Shown: positions 37,019 through 46,858, counted from the first letter of the stretch. The stretch is DNA of 64,000 nt from Flavobacteriaceae bacterium (GCA_013214065.1 JABSPK010000006.1:180454-244453), one strand, 5' to 3'. Notes: generated from the sequence alone by a model not told the origin. A program made the numbers and translations.

Positions 37019-37966
37019 TTAGTTATGAAAGTCAATAGGGACCTTGAGATAATCGGAAGAAGGAACGGTATTGAAGAACCTTTTGTAAGCCGCTGTGAAA
37101 TTCGAAGGATGCGAATAGTCGAGCTCGTAGCTCAGCTCAAGGGGTGATTTCCGCCCTAAACTTAACTCTTTGCGAGCGTATTCCATTTTGATTTTGAAAT
37201 GGTATTGGTGAGGTGCCAATCCGTAGAACTTCTTGAAACTAGACTTGAATTTTGAAGGGCTCATTTTTGCCTTCTCGGCCAGCTTTGTAATGGAAGGTAG
37301 GTTTTTCGCAATAGGGTCGCTTAAATCTTCCGCTGCTTCCAAGACTTTTTGGATATCATCATGGTGCATAGGCAAGACGATCGATCGAGAGGCATTCGAG
37401 CGGATTTTTTCTAACAACAGCTCGATGATCTCCAATACCAAGACATGGCATTTTAGCCGATTATCCATTGCGGTGATGGCTTTGCGCACTTTTGTTGTGA
37501 ATTCAAGTTGTTCATCCTCATAGACGAGCAACTGTCCATTATCGATAAAGTCTTTTCCATAATAATCCAGGAGCAGTCGTTTCGGCAATCGAATGGAAGC
37601 CAGTTCAGATCGGTGACCTTCGGCAAAATCGGTTTTTACGACCACCCCTGGGCAAAACATGACTACTCCTGAGGGGGCAAAACGTTTCTTTTCATTTGGA
37701 TCTTTTTCAGCCCTTTTCAGCTGCATGTCAACCCCGATATTCATATGGATCAAATACCACTCGCTATCGGGGGCATTGGTGCTGGTCATGTAAATAGGAA
37801 TATTATGGGTAACCTCCGCGAAATGGTATAGTTCGGTGTGATCGGGAAACCGTCGTTTTTTGATCTTTTCAACGGCGTAACCTGATGCTGGATCAAAATC
37901 TTCCGATTCGATGAGCCTTTGAAATTGAGCTTCTAGATCTTTGGTAATATCAAGGGTGACTTTCAC
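37019..37966 (-). CDS. AraC-family transcriptional regulator
   Basis: A 315-residue regulator. The C-terminal AraC domain (about 215-315) includes LAEKAKMSPSKFKSSFKKFY and a second HTH around LSYELDYSHPSNFTAAYKRF. The N-terminal part is a beta-rich sensor without recognised ligand motifs. It is the third AraC protein in 12 kb. It may regulate the membrane protein gene just downstream. Confidence 0.88.
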   Translation of the reverse strand: MKVTLDITKDLEAQFQRLIESEDFDPASGYAVEKIKKRRFPDHTELYHFAEVTHNIPIYMTSTNAPDSEWYLIHMNIGVDMQLKRAEKDPNEKKRFAPSGVVMFCPGVVVKTDFAEGHRSELASIRLPKRLLLDYYGKDFIDNGQLLVYEDEQLEFTTKVRKAITAMDNRLKCHVLVLEIIELLLEKIRSNASRSIVLPMHHDDIQKVLEAAEDLSDPIAKNLPSITKLAEKAKMSPSKFKSSFKKFYGLAPHQYHFKIKMEYARKELSLGRKSPLELSYELDYSHPSNFTAAYKRFFNTVPSSDYLKVPIDFHN

Positions 37967-38182
37967 CGGTTTTGAGCTTTTATTGGCAGGAAGGGGAATC
38001 TTATGATTCTTTATCTTGAGATCATCTAATTTAAATTGATATACCGTTTTTGTTCTTTAATACTCTAAATTTCCAAAAGTTCGGCTTAACCATTTTGCAT
38101 AGTTTTATGTTTAGTGATTTTTGAACGGGGGCTCTTTGATCCACTGGGAGTTGACTTTAAATTCCTTGGACAGCATAAAGTT

Positions 38183-38202
38183 AAATTAGCCACGGCTAAT
38201 TT
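38183..38202 (-). terminator. Candidate terminator hairpin
   Basis: AAATTAGC (38183-38190) and GCTAATTT (38195-38202) form a perfect 8-bp stem with a CACG loop, directly downstream of the minus-strand gene ending at 38204. The stem is AU-rich and the following T content is modest, so efficiency is uncertain. Confidence 0.55.
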
Positions 38203-38203
38203 C

Positions 38204-39097
38204 CTAAACCTCAGTTAGTGATTCCATTACATTGTTTTTTTCATATAGGTTATGGACTAGGATTATGGCCAAACCGAAAAGTACCGCCGCAACGACCAGG
38301 ATGGTACTGACCAACCCACTGACACCAAAAGACAAGCGGATCAAAATCGTTGAAACGACGAAGCCTGAGTTTCGAATGATCTTGTGGAATTTATCAGTGT
38401 AGAAAAATGAAATCAGTAGCAGGACCACATCCACCAAAATCAAAACCGCGAAGAATTCATCGAAAAAAAGGTTGTTGATGGTTTCAAGGCCTTGAATTGC
38501 ATGGGTGCCGGCCGAAACATCCATTAACCAACCGCCCAAAGTGATCATGGCCATGATAAAAAACAAGGGTACCAAGCAAAGCGCTATCATCTTTTTGCGC
38601 AGAATGAATCTATCGATTTGAATTTGGTCGTTGGCCCGGGAAAACCGGCGTTTTCCTTGTTTTTGGAATTGGTAGATCAAATAGAACAAGACGATCGCCG
38701 CAATGATATCATAGGTAAACTGCAAGTCACCTTTGATTTCGAACCAATCAGAGGACAATTCGATCGCTGCTAGGTCTTTGAATAGCTTTCGAATGATGAT
38801 CAAGGTGATGATTTCATACTGCTTCGTGATGTAGGTGGTGAACGAACGTGGCAGGTAATAAATCAACAAGTACACTTCGTAGATCAGAATGAAGGAGAAT
38901 GGGGTATAAATTGCCGAGATCGGGTTATTGAACAGGGTCGTATCGGAAAACGGACCGATCCATCCGAACTTTGAAAGGTAAATCAGCAAAAGATGGACGG
39001 CGAATCCGAACAAGGCGATATACAAGATTCCTTTTTCCGCTTTTCGTTTGGCCCGATCCGATAGCAAAATGGGATATAGTTTTTGAATGGTTTCCAT
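38204..39097 (-). CDS. Multi-pass membrane protein, unknown
   Basis: About 297 residues with roughly six or seven TM helices and a basic cytoplasmic loop (FQKQGKRRFSRANDQIQIDR) in the middle. The arrangement loosely recalls small ion-channel or transporter proteins, but I see no selectivity or catalytic motif. Starts at 39106 and 39097 are both possible; I give the shorter, beginning METIQKLYPILL. Confidence 0.68.
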   Translation of the reverse strand: METIQKLYPILLSDRAKRKAEKGILYIALFGFAVHLLLIYLSKFGWIGPFSDTTLFNNPISAIYTPFSFILIYEVYLLIYYLPRSFTTYITKQYEIITLIIIRKLFKDLAAIELSSDWFEIKGDLQFTYDIIAAIVLFYLIYQFQKQGKRRFSRANDQIQIDRFILRKKMIALCLVPLFFIMAMITLGGWLMDVSAGTHAIQGLETINNLFFDEFFAVLILVDVVLLLISFFYTDKFHKIIRNSGFVVSTILIRLSFGVSGLVSTILVVAAVLFGLAIILVHNLYEKNNVMESLTEV

Positions 39098-39184
39098 AAG
39101 CAGCATGTTCCGTGTTTTGAGTTTACTTTAGCCTTTTCTCCTACCAAGTATGGCTTTCGAACCGAATCCTATGTTCGACCCAAA

Positions 39185-39640
39185 TCAATGTTTTGCTTCA
39201 TTCCGTCGCATGGGCATGGCATCGATTTTTCCAAAGAGTGCTTCTCGGGTCAACATTTCAGTTGTACGCATTTTGATTTGGCCGTCCAATCCGATAAGTA
39301 ACACTTCGAAAGGGTTCTTTTCATCAAAAAAGGTACTTACTTTTTTGGAGACGGAACCACTATAGGATGATTTGGATTTACCGTAGCCGTTGATCGTAAA
39401 TCGATTCCCCACGATTTGGTAGACAACCAATTTCCGTTCTTCAAAATCGGATTTATCATTTTGGAATTCCTCCAGCTGTTTTTGAAAGGTTGTCGATTCG
39501 AGACGGGTCGTTTTGATTAACAGGATCCGGTCGTTCCAGCGATGGGAAGCCAAGTCTTGGGCATTTGCGGTTATGGTACATAAACCGATAAAAAGCAGCA
39601 TCATACGGCGAAACCCTATCCTTGGTTGGGTACTCATCAT
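39185..39640 (-). CDS. DUF4174-like exported protein
   Basis: A protein of about 151 residues with a signal peptide (RRMMLLFIGLCTITANAQ). Its domain (WNDRILLIKTTRLESTTFQK, then KKVSTFFDEKNPFEVLLIGL and DGQIKMRTTEML) matches the thioredoxin-like DUF4174 pattern, which has no redox cysteines. The start at 39640 is preferred; the upstream in-frame stretch runs into the neighbouring gene. Function unknown. Confidence 0.75.
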   Translation of the reverse strand: MMSTQPRIGFRRMMLLFIGLCTITANAQDLASHRWNDRILLIKTTRLESTTFQKQLEEFQNDKSDFEERKLVVYQIVGNRFTINGYGKSKSSYSGSVSKKVSTFFDEKNPFEVLLIGLDGQIKMRTTEMLTREALFGKIDAMPMRRNEAKH

Positions 39641-39672
39641 GGTCGGTGTTTTAGTGTCATTTGTTCTAAAGG

Positions 39673-41088
39673 TCATCCTTGTTTTTTGAACCAGACGTTC
39701 CGGGCGCGACCATTCGAAATACAAAGTCCTGAAATCGATCCTTCGGAATCGCGTATTACTTTCATGGTCATGTAGGAGAGCATTTCAAGCACGTCTTCAT
39801 CGATCAAAAAGACTGGAAAATCACCATGACGTGCATGATGACACAGCAATTTGCCATCCTGGAAAAGGATGTCAAAGGTGCTTTCCAATTCCGGACTATG
39901 GAAACGGCCCGCAAATTGCTTTAAATCGACTCCGGATAAATCGACGGATACCTTCGGTTCCTCATACAGCCTTGACGAGGCAGGGGTTTGGGGCGAGCTG
40001 GTTTCAGCGCCGGGTTTTGGGTCTAACAAAAGCTGGGCGATGTCACGGCTTAGCTTACCGCTGCCTGAAGAAGAAAAATTGGTGAGGATCACTATACTGA
40101 GTGCGGCATCCGGAAAAGTGACCGCCATAGCACGGAAACCCCCAATCGAACCGCCATGTCGGATTCGAGGATGCCCCAAATAGTCATCAACGAAAATCCC
40201 AAAGGCATAGGTGTTGTTACTTCCATCATTCAAAGGATCGACGGTTTTCAAGCGTTCAAAGGCCGATTCCCATCCTGCTTTGGGGGCACTGAAGTTCCGC
40301 ATCCATTTCAACAAATCGGCTGTTGTCGAATGCATATTGCCCGAACCCACATAACCCCAATATTCGACGGCCCTGAAAAAACCATCACGGGTATCGTAAT
40401 AGGAGGTCGCATTGTTCGGAACAACCCGGTCATAACGATCTTCGACATAGCTATGGTCCATCCCCAAGGGTGCGAAAATTTCGTTTGCCATCCATTCCGG
40501 GAATTTCTTCTTGGTAATCCGTTCGACGATCTCGGCCATCAGCATATACCCGGTATTGCAATAGAGGTATTCATCACCCGGTATGAAATTCAAATCTTGT
40601 TGTCGGAGCATAAAGCGATACAAATCGGCATTGGTTCGTGAGTCATCGTCTCGCCAACCGGCCAAACTGAGCAGGGCATGCAAACTACGTAAGCCGCTGG
40701 TATGGTGAAGCATCTGTCGGATGGTGATAGGGTGACCGAAATCAGGGAGATCGGTCAAATATGTCCGGATGTCTTCATCGATGGATAAAAGCCCACGTTC
40801 TTCTAAGACCACCATAGCCATAGCCGTAAATTGTTTGGACACCGAGGCGATATTGAATTGGGTCTCCGGGTGATTGGGCACTTGGTATTCCAAACTGGCC
40901 AATCCGAAGGCTTTGGAATAGGTCGTTTCACCACCTTGCATAATTGCAATGGCTCCACCAGGATGGTCGGCAACGGTCCAATCCACAAAAAGGCTGTCGA
41001 TTTTCCGCGTCAGTGATACTTCGAGCTGCCCCCAGGCGACTACAGTTCCGAAAAAAAGGCAAATGAAAAGTGGCTTGGTGTATCTCAT
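39673..41088 (-). CDS. Exported serine hydrolase, class C beta-lactamase fold
   Basis: The 471-residue product has a signal peptide (MRYTKPLFICLFFGTVVAWG) and a serine hydrolase domain. It shows SVSK (IASVSKQFTAMAM, near residue 82), YCN (YLYCNTGYMLM, near 178) and HGG (RIRHGGSIGGFRA). A C-terminal domain of about 90 residues (VDLSGVDLKQFAGRFHSPEL onward) is shared with the homologue at 46859-48526. Likely a periplasmic peptidase or esterase; substrate unknown. Confidence 0.9.
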   Translation of the reverse strand: MRYTKPLFICLFFGTVVAWGQLEVSLTRKIDSLFVDWTVADHPGGAIAIMQGGETTYSKAFGLASLEYQVPNHPETQFNIASVSKQFTAMAMVVLEERGLLSIDEDIRTYLTDLPDFGHPITIRQMLHHTSGLRSLHALLSLAGWRDDDSRTNADLYRFMLRQQDLNFIPGDEYLYCNTGYMLMAEIVERITKKKFPEWMANEIFAPLGMDHSYVEDRYDRVVPNNATSYYDTRDGFFRAVEYWGYVGSGNMHSTTADLLKWMRNFSAPKAGWESAFERLKTVDPLNDGSNNTYAFGIFVDDYLGHPRIRHGGSIGGFRAMAVTFPDAALSIVILTNFSSSGSGKLSRDIAQLLLDPKPGAETSSPQTPASSRLYEEPKVSVDLSGVDLKQFAGRFHSPELESTFDILFQDGKLLCHHARHGDFPVFLIDEDVLEMLSYMTMKVIRDSEGSISGLCISNGRARNVWFKKQG

Positions 41089-41259
41089 GATGCTGTGTTG
41101 TGATGATCTTAAAGGTAGCCAACTTTCAATAACTTCGGATGAGGTCTGAGGTTTCTTAATTGGACATACTTCTTGAAAGGGTTGAAAGTCATGACTTAAC
41201 TCCCCCAAGGAATCCAAGACTGTATTTCCGTTCTTGTTACAGCATTTAGGCCGTGCGGC

Positions 41260-41787
41260 TCATTCCGGTTTTGATAGCCCGAAATCATGGGGTCGGTGCA
41301 CCATTCGTTTCCAGGTGGCGATCTGTCCGCAATGCCAAAGCGTGTGTTTGACGTTCCAATCGATGGCCTCGAACTTTGTTTTGGCTACAGGATGAGGCAC
41401 TTTGGTGGGTCGCACGGCTTCCCACAGCGTCGCTTCGGAAAGGGATTGGATGAGTTCCAATGATTTGCCTTGCATCAACTCCAGATCGGCGGTAAGTGCT
41501 TGGGGGTCTGTTCGGCCCACCATGGCTTGCGGTGCGGTCTCATAACCGGTTAAGGTGGTATATCCTTTCAGATCGACGCTTTCCAACAGTTCCGGTACAT
41601 GCCCGATCGTGGTCATCATGGTATGGTAGTAGATGCTGATGACTTGGTGCCCGACCTGCCAGCTCAAATTGGAGGCGAGTCCCTCGGCAAGGACATCCCA
41701 TTGATCATGGGGCACATTGGCCATCAATTTGTTCATCCACAAAAAGGCATCTTGGGTTTGCTTGCTGAGGATTTCAATGGGGGTCAT
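41260..41787 (-). CDS. DinB-superfamily protein
   Basis: About 175 residues, helical, opening MTPIEILSKQTQDAFLWMNK. The usual metal-site histidines are visible in WQVGHQVISIYYHTMM and in NVKHTLWHCGQIATWKRMVH near the C-terminus. DinB/YfiT four-helix proteins bind a divalent metal and often act as thiol-dependent transferases. The start at 41787 avoids overlap with the upstream gene. Confidence 0.85.
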   Translation of the reverse strand: MTPIEILSKQTQDAFLWMNKLMANVPHDQWDVLAEGLASNLSWQVGHQVISIYYHTMMTTIGHVPELLESVDLKGYTTLTGYETAPQAMVGRTDPQALTADLELMQGKSLELIQSLSEATLWEAVRPTKVPHPVAKTKFEAIDWNVKHTLWHCGQIATWKRMVHRPHDFGLSKPE

Positions 41788-41812
41788 AAGGTCTGGTTTT
41801 AAAGGCCGTTCA

Positions 41813-42625
41813 TTACGGGGTATCGTAATACGATTGTATGGTGTCAAGGAGTTGTTTGGTTTGGGTCTTGAATTCCAACAAGAAAAAGACGTGGGCCATG
41901 GCATAAGACTTGCGGGCATTCAAATGGTTGACAAGAACGAGTTCCTGAACGTCATCGTTCAATATCTTTTCACTGGTCGCTAGTAATTTGGCGCGATTGG
42001 CATCGGTCATAACGAAATTGGGTTTGTATTGACGTTCATAGGTTTTGAACATCATTTCCCAGCTGCCCCGCTGGTCGTGCAGGGCGGTTTCCAATACTTT
42101 TTTGGTATAGATCTGATCGGTATACAGCATGTTGTTGTTGCCGATGATGCGCTCGATGCGTTCCAGTTCGAGGTAATAATTGATCAGTTGATCTTTGAAA
42201 TCCTCGTTTTTCAAAAGCGCGATATTGCCTGTTGATACCAGTTCCTTATAGGCTGGATTCGGATTCAAGAAAGTTCGTCGGCTGGTGGTATTGCCTAAGG
42301 CCATGGCCAAGGTCGAATCCGCTTTCAACCGATCACCCGAGACGAAGGAAGCCAAGGCGAGATCACAGTTTTTGGCCACCTCCGATTCGAAATCCATCTG
42401 TACGGTAATGGCGCTGAGTTGGCGGGTCAGGTCACGTTCGATATTACGCAAATACTGCGCTTCCCGATTGGTGTCGATACGCTCGTTGTTCCAAGTGTTG
42501 ATCTGAAGTGCGACGAGGATTCCGATGACGACAAGAACGATTTCACCAATGGCATACAGCAAGTATTTATGGAGTTGGTTCCCGGAAACTAAGCTGGTCC
42601 GGATTTTTCGAAAGAATGCGATCAT
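41813..42625 (-). CDS. DUF6090-family membrane protein
   Basis: The 270-residue protein opens with the hallmark MIAFFRKIRTSLVSGNQ followed by a TM helix (IGEIVLVVIGILVALQINTW). The remaining soluble helical region contains a coiled-coil-like stretch (EAQYLRNIERDLTRQLSAI). This architecture matches DUF6090 proteins, which are abundant in Flavobacteriaceae and have no known function. The downstream DinB gene starts 25 bases after its stop. Confidence 0.9.
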   Translation of the reverse strand: MIAFFRKIRTSLVSGNQLHKYLLYAIGEIVLVVIGILVALQINTWNNERIDTNREAQYLRNIERDLTRQLSAITVQMDFESEVAKNCDLALASFVSGDRLKADSTLAMALGNTTSRRTFLNPNPAYKELVSTGNIALLKNEDFKDQLINYYLELERIERIIGNNNMLYTDQIYTKKVLETALHDQRGSWEMMFKTYERQYKPNFVMTDANRAKLLATSEKILNDDVQELVLVNHLNARKSYAMAHVFFLLEFKTQTKQLLDTIQSYYDTP

Positions 42626-42658
42626 CTTCGGCGTTTTGGTGCGTCCCTTTCTAGGAAT

Positions 42659-42847
42659 TTATTTTGTGGAGCTGGGTTTGAAATAGCCATAAATCATTAC
42701 AAAAGCCAAAAGGGCCCAAATCGCCCTAACGACCCAGATATTGAGTTCAAAGAATAAAATGCGATCGGTAGGGGAGTCGTCGGTGAAGAGGCTCCAAACC
42801 ACTTGTATGGCAAAAAACACCCCCAAACCTAAATTGAATTTTCTCAT
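42659..42847 (-). CDS. Small two-helix membrane protein
   Basis: A 62-residue protein with two hydrophobic segments (FNLGLGVFFAIQVVWSLF and NIWVVRAIWALLAFVMIYGY) separated by an acidic turn. It lies 33 bases upstream of the DUF6090 gene on the same strand. No family is recognised; the clean start and membrane topology support a real gene. Confidence 0.62.
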   Translation of the reverse strand: MRKFNLGLGVFFAIQVVWSLFTDDSPTDRILFFELNIWVVRAIWALLAFVMIYGYFKPSSTK

Positions 42848-42935
42848 CGTTCTTGGTTATAGGGATTAAAATAAGGGTTTAGTCCTAATCCATCAACTTT
42901 TTCAACCTCAAAGCTTTGAAAATACCCGGGCCCAA

Positions 42936-43468
42936 CTATCCTTCGAACTCCTTCGGATATACGACCCTACCTTGAACCAAAGCTAACCCCTGGTCGATCA
43001 ATTCGATGGCCATGCAGTTTTCCTTGGGTACGTCAAAAGGCAATTCGATCCCGATTCATAGGCGGGTCGGTAACCGAATTTTGGGTAATAGGCGGCATGT
43101 CCCAAAAGCACAACGGAGTGATGCCCCAAGGCCGTTGCCCGTTGGTGGGCTTCCATAATCAAGCGCCCCCCAATACCTTGCCCTTGAAATCGGGGCAATA
43201 CCGAGACCGGAGCCAACGCCAAAGAGTCGAAGCGTTGGTGGTTATGCTCAATGTGTATCCGGGTCAATAGAATATGCCCCACCAGGTCACCATCCTTTTC
43301 GGCCACAAGCGACAATTCGGGAATAAAGGCTGGGGAATTCCGCAACCGCTCGACCAGAAACTGTTCGCGATGATTACTGAATTCCGCTTCGGCGAAAGCC
43401 GTCTGGATCAGTTTGAATACGGTTTTATGATCATTGTGGTGTTCCTGTCGTATGGTGATTTTTATCAT
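42936..43468 (-). pseudogene. GNAT N-acetyltransferase with a single-base frameshift
   Basis: The first frame gives 156 residues of a YhbS-like acetyltransferase (VLPRFQGQGIGGRLIMEAHQ, LLGHAAYYPKFGYRPAYE). It then runs out of frame in SGSNCLLTYPRK and stops at 42998. Reading one frame over restores the expected C-terminus, GIELPFDVPKENCMAIEL and onward to VVYPKEFEG, ending at 42936. The junction is GAATC at 43053-43057, where one T of an expected GAATTC (Glu-Phe) appears missing. Either a recent inactivating deletion or an assembly error. Confidence 0.85.
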
Positions 43469-43519
43469 GGTTTGATCGGATTACACCTTGAAAGGGCTCT
43501 TGTCGCAGATGAAATTGAA

Positions 43520-44263
43520 TCAATTGTTCTTCAAAATCGAATCGGCCAATCGGGGTGAAATCCTGCCGATCAATCGGAGCAATTTGGTTTTTCCGATATT
43601 AATTTCATAATGGTCTTTTCGGAAAGCCCTGATAAACTCATCAACAAGTTGAGCAGGGGTCAATTTCCCCTTGCCACGCCCTTTGGTCATGTCGGTATCC
43701 ACCAATGGGGGAATGATTTCGAAAACCTTTAAATCCGTATCCTCGAATTGATATCTAAGGGATTTTGATAAAATATGAATGCCCGCTTTGGTTCCACAAT
43801 ACACTGGTGCCGATTTTTTGGGTGAAAACGCCAGGCCTGAACTTACATTGACCACAGCCGGATTCTTATGTTGTAATACAAGCGGAATCAATTTGAACAC
43901 CAACTCGATGGGTGCGGTGAAATTGACTTGTATTTCATTTTTGATATCTGTGATCACTTCAGGCTTTTCGCCGAATTTGGAATCATAGAAATTCACCTGG
44001 ATGCCCGCGTTGTTGATGAGTATGTTCGTTTCGGCATGTTGTTCGGTTATGGTGTTGACCAAGGCATCGACCGAACCTGGGTCACTTAAATCACAGGCGA
44101 TGGTAGCAATTCCCTCATATTTTGCAGCAAGTTGGCCCAAAGCCGACCGGTTTCGGGCTACGGCAATGATCTTGTTATCCAATTCATGCAACCGTTCTAG
44201 AAGGCTAAGTCCTATACCCCGGGTTGCTCCGGTGATTACTATGGTATTGCCCTTAACATTCAT
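43520..44263 (-). CDS. Short-chain dehydrogenase/reductase (DltE-like)
   Basis: The 247-residue SDR protein has the cofactor motif TGATRGIGLSL at the N-terminus, NNAG in ILINNAGIQVN near residue 87, and the catalytic Tyr-x-x-x-Lys in VYCGTKAGIH near residue 155. It belongs to the branch annotated as DltE-like oxidoreductases. Substrate and coenzyme preference cannot be read reliably, although the Arg in TRG suggests NADP(H). Confidence 0.9.
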   Translation of the reverse strand: MNVKGNTIVITGATRGIGLSLLERLHELDNKIIAVARNRSALGQLAAKYEGIATIACDLSDPGSVDALVNTITEQHAETNILINNAGIQVNFYDSKFGEKPEVITDIKNEIQVNFTAPIELVFKLIPLVLQHKNPAVVNVSSGLAFSPKKSAPVYCGTKAGIHILSKSLRYQFEDTDLKVFEIIPPLVDTDMTKGRGKGKLTPAQLVDEFIRAFRKDHYEINIGKTKLLRLIGRISPRLADSILKNN

Positions 44264-44311
44264 GTGGTAGCGTATTTGAAATCTTCATTGATAAAATGTA
44301 CCGATATACCT

Positions 44312-44749
44312 TTAGGATTTACAGGCAGCGCATTCATGATGTTCATTAAGATAGGCGATCGATTCTTCGCAGAGTTGCTTTAGAACCGGTATCGAAATAT
44401 CGTCCAATTTTTTGATGTAAATGCAGGCCTTTCCCATTTTGAACTTGCCCAACTCCTTTAGTAAGGCATCACTTTTATCTGTCTTTGAATAGACGTACAA
44501 GGAAAACTGGGCTTTTCTCGGTGAAAACCCCAACAGCGGTGCATCGCCCTCATGGCCACTGGCATAACGGTAGTGGTAACTGCCAAAGCCGATGATCGTC
44601 GGCCCCCACATTTTGGGTTCGAAACCCGACCATTCGCTGACCAAATCGATCAATCGGTGGGCATCTTTCTTTTTTTGTTCTTGATCAACGAAGGCCTCGA
44701 TAAAGGCGTAGACGTCTGCTTCGGTCTCAGTGGTCTTGTTTTTGGCCAT
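44312..44749 (-). CDS. DUF1801-domain protein
   Basis: The 145-residue protein matches the YdhG/DUF1801 fold, with the characteristic core SEWSGFEPKMWGPTIIGFGS followed by YHYRYASGHEG and FSPRKAQFSLYVY. It ends with a cysteine-containing tail (HECAACKS). Members have been linked to small-molecule or iron-chaperone roles, but the function is not established. Confidence 0.85.
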   Translation of the reverse strand: MAKNKTTETEADVYAFIEAFVDQEQKKKDAHRLIDLVSEWSGFEPKMWGPTIIGFGSYHYRYASGHEGDAPLLGFSPRKAQFSLYVYSKTDKSDALLKELGKFKMGKACIYIKKLDDISIPVLKQLCEESIAYLNEHHECAACKS

Positions 44750-44899
44750 GGGTACTGTATTTAAAAGCGATTACTGTATAAATGCATGGGGTCGGTGCGG
44801 TCAAACTCCCCAAAATTATTGGATGTCGTTTATGCTATCCAAATCCAGTGCCACCTAAAAGTACAAAAATAGGGGTAAAGCTCCAGTAGCCGGGTGGTC

Positions 44900-45862
44900 C
44901 TACAATTGCTTTAAAAACAACATCAGCTTTTCACGGGCCTCTTGTTTGGCCTTGAAATCCCCTTCCGCGGTACCTCCGACTTTATAGGAAAAGGTTTCCC
45001 CCTCAAGTTCCATGTTGCGATCGGCAAAATGGGAGGGGTCGTCCGGATTTCCGGAAATCATATGGCCAGCGTTCCCATATTGAAGGTTTTGAAAGTCATG
45101 GGCAAAACCTAGGGTCTCTAATCGTTGCCCGATCATATTGGCCATTTTGGTCGATGGCCATACCTGGTCGTCCTTCCCTGAGAAAAGTAAAATAGGGCCT
45201 TGAATGCGTTCCACCGGTATCGCGGCTTGTGCTACGGCCGCAGAATCCATAAGTCCCTTGTTCCAATAGGCCAACAAATCGATATTCGAAGTCGCGTTTC
45301 CTTTCGGTTTATCCATTGCGATAAAGGGGATGGCCTTGCCTTGATACGTCCAACTGGCTTTGATCTCGTCTGAATTGTAAGGAAGTACGGTATTCGACCA
45401 AGAAACCGCACTGGGGGCGTAGCCGACTACCCCATGGATTTGCCCAGGAAAAGTTGCGCCCAAAATCAAGGCCAATTCGGCATTCCTCGAAGCGCCCATG
45501 ACAACGATTTTATCTGGATCCACTTCAGGTCGGGCCGAAAGCCAACGTAGAGCTTCTTCAAAATACTCCAATTCGATTTCTTCAGGTAATCGGGGGAGGT
45601 TTCCTCCACCGGCATACGGAAGCGATAGGGCGGCCATATCGTTTTTAGCAAAATAATGGGACCAATAATCGCCCCATTGTCCGCCGCCGATCAGTATCAC
45701 GGTGGTATTGTCGGCACTGTTCTTTTTTACGAAAAACTGGGCTTGTAGGCCCTTTTCGTCGACTGAAATCGGTTTGATACCGTCGAATAATAGGGCATCG
45801 GCGATGACGTACGCGACGACCAAAACCGCCAGTATGGCGATGGTAAGCCCAAATTTTTTCAT
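44900..45862 (-). CDS. Membrane-anchored BAAT/acyl-CoA thioesterase-like hydrolase
   Basis: The 320-residue protein has an N-terminal TM or signal segment (GLTIAILAVLVVAYVIADAL) and an alpha/beta hydrolase domain. The nucleophile elbow is GASRNAELAL, the acid is in FSGKDDQVWPS and the histidine is in YGNAGHMISG, as in the BAAT/acyl-CoA thioester hydrolase C-terminal domain. An exported location makes acyl-CoA an unlikely substrate; an ester or peptide is more probable. Confidence 0.85.
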   Translation of the reverse strand: MKKFGLTIAILAVLVVAYVIADALLFDGIKPISVDEKGLQAQFFVKKNSADNTTVILIGGGQWGDYWSHYFAKNDMAALSLPYAGGGNLPRLPEEIELEYFEEALRWLSARPEVDPDKIVVMGASRNAELALILGATFPGQIHGVVGYAPSAVSWSNTVLPYNSDEIKASWTYQGKAIPFIAMDKPKGNATSNIDLLAYWNKGLMDSAAVAQAAIPVERIQGPILLFSGKDDQVWPSTKMANMIGQRLETLGFAHDFQNLQYGNAGHMISGNPDDPSHFADRNMELEGETFSYKVGGTAEGDFKAKQEAREKLMLFLKQL

Positions 45863-45993
45863 GTGGGTAATGGATTTGGTTCAAATGCCTGGCACACGCA
45901 ATGGATTACCCAAGCATTCTTTTTTAAAGATACGTGAAGTTAAGGTACAACCTATGTTTTCTGTTGGGTTTCATCCTAAAACGTTCGAATTGG

Positions 45994-46845
45994 TCAATTC
46001 AAGTCCGTAACCAACTTGTTCCAGAGACTGGCTTTGAATTTTCTCGAAAAGTACCCGGTATGCCCGATCTTATCGACCCCCAAGGTCTCGGGCCGCACTT
46101 CTTGCACTTCGATTTCCGCCTTGGTATAATAGCCCAACAACTTGTTACTCGTTACCGTATTGGCCAAGGGGTCGTCTTCTACTTGAATGGCGGTGATCGG
46201 GGTATCGATCTCATCGAAGTACAAGGGGTGCAGTTCTTTTCCGAAATCCACTTCGAAATAATTCGGGTCGGTGCACCATTTGCGCCATTGTAGGGCTACA
46301 TTTTTCCGTAGGTTTTCACCCTGTTTGATCTTCATGGCGTTGACATAGGCGAATACGCGGGTATGTAAGGGAATCAAGAAATACCAGAAAAAGGCGGGCA
46401 ACCATTTGTAAGGGCTGCTCATATCTTTCCAATAGCCCGTAGAAGAAGCGATCAACACCAGTTGGTCGATGTCACGGTGGTTGTCCATCAAGCCGATCAT
46501 TTGACCGCCCATACTATGGGCGATGATGATCTTTTTCTGTTCAGGATACCGGGCTTTGGCCCAATCCAACACCCCGGCCATATCGAGTTTGCCCCAATCG
46601 CTGATCTTGGCCTGAAAACCCTTGAGGTTTTTCGGCCCCGATGCTGCAATGCCCCGGTAATCGAAAGTCAATGCGGTATATCCTTGTTCCGCCAAATGTT
46701 GGGCAAAATTCGCGTAGAGCTTTTGGGGAATGCCGGTGCCGGAATGGATCTGTACGAAACCCCGGCTTTTTTTGTCAGGAGTGAACAGCTGCCCGGAAAG
46801 CGCATAGCCGTCTCGGGCTGGAATCGTTACGTCTTGAATTTTCAT
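45994..46845 (-). CDS. Alpha/beta hydrolase
   Basis: The 283-residue cytoplasmic hydrolase has the nucleophile elbow AHSMGGQMIGL (near residue 103). The strand region YTALTFDYRGIAASGP precedes it, and the histidine lies in GVDKIGHTGYFSRKF near the C-terminus. The architecture fits serine aminopeptidase/lysophospholipase-like enzymes. It follows the serine hydrolase gene at 46859 with only 13 bases between, so the two are probably one operon. Confidence 0.87.
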   Translation of the reverse strand: MKIQDVTIPARDGYALSGQLFTPDKKSRGFVQIHSGTGIPQKLYANFAQHLAEQGYTALTFDYRGIAASGPKNLKGFQAKISDWGKLDMAGVLDWAKARYPEQKKIIIAHSMGGQMIGLMDNHRDIDQLVLIASSTGYWKDMSSPYKWLPAFFWYFLIPLHTRVFAYVNAMKIKQGENLRKNVALQWRKWCTDPNYFEVDFGKELHPLYFDEIDTPITAIQVEDDPLANTVTSNKLLGYYTKAEIEVQEVRPETLGVDKIGHTGYFSRKFKASLWNKLVTDLN

Positions 46846-46858
46846 GGCAAAGAAAGGT

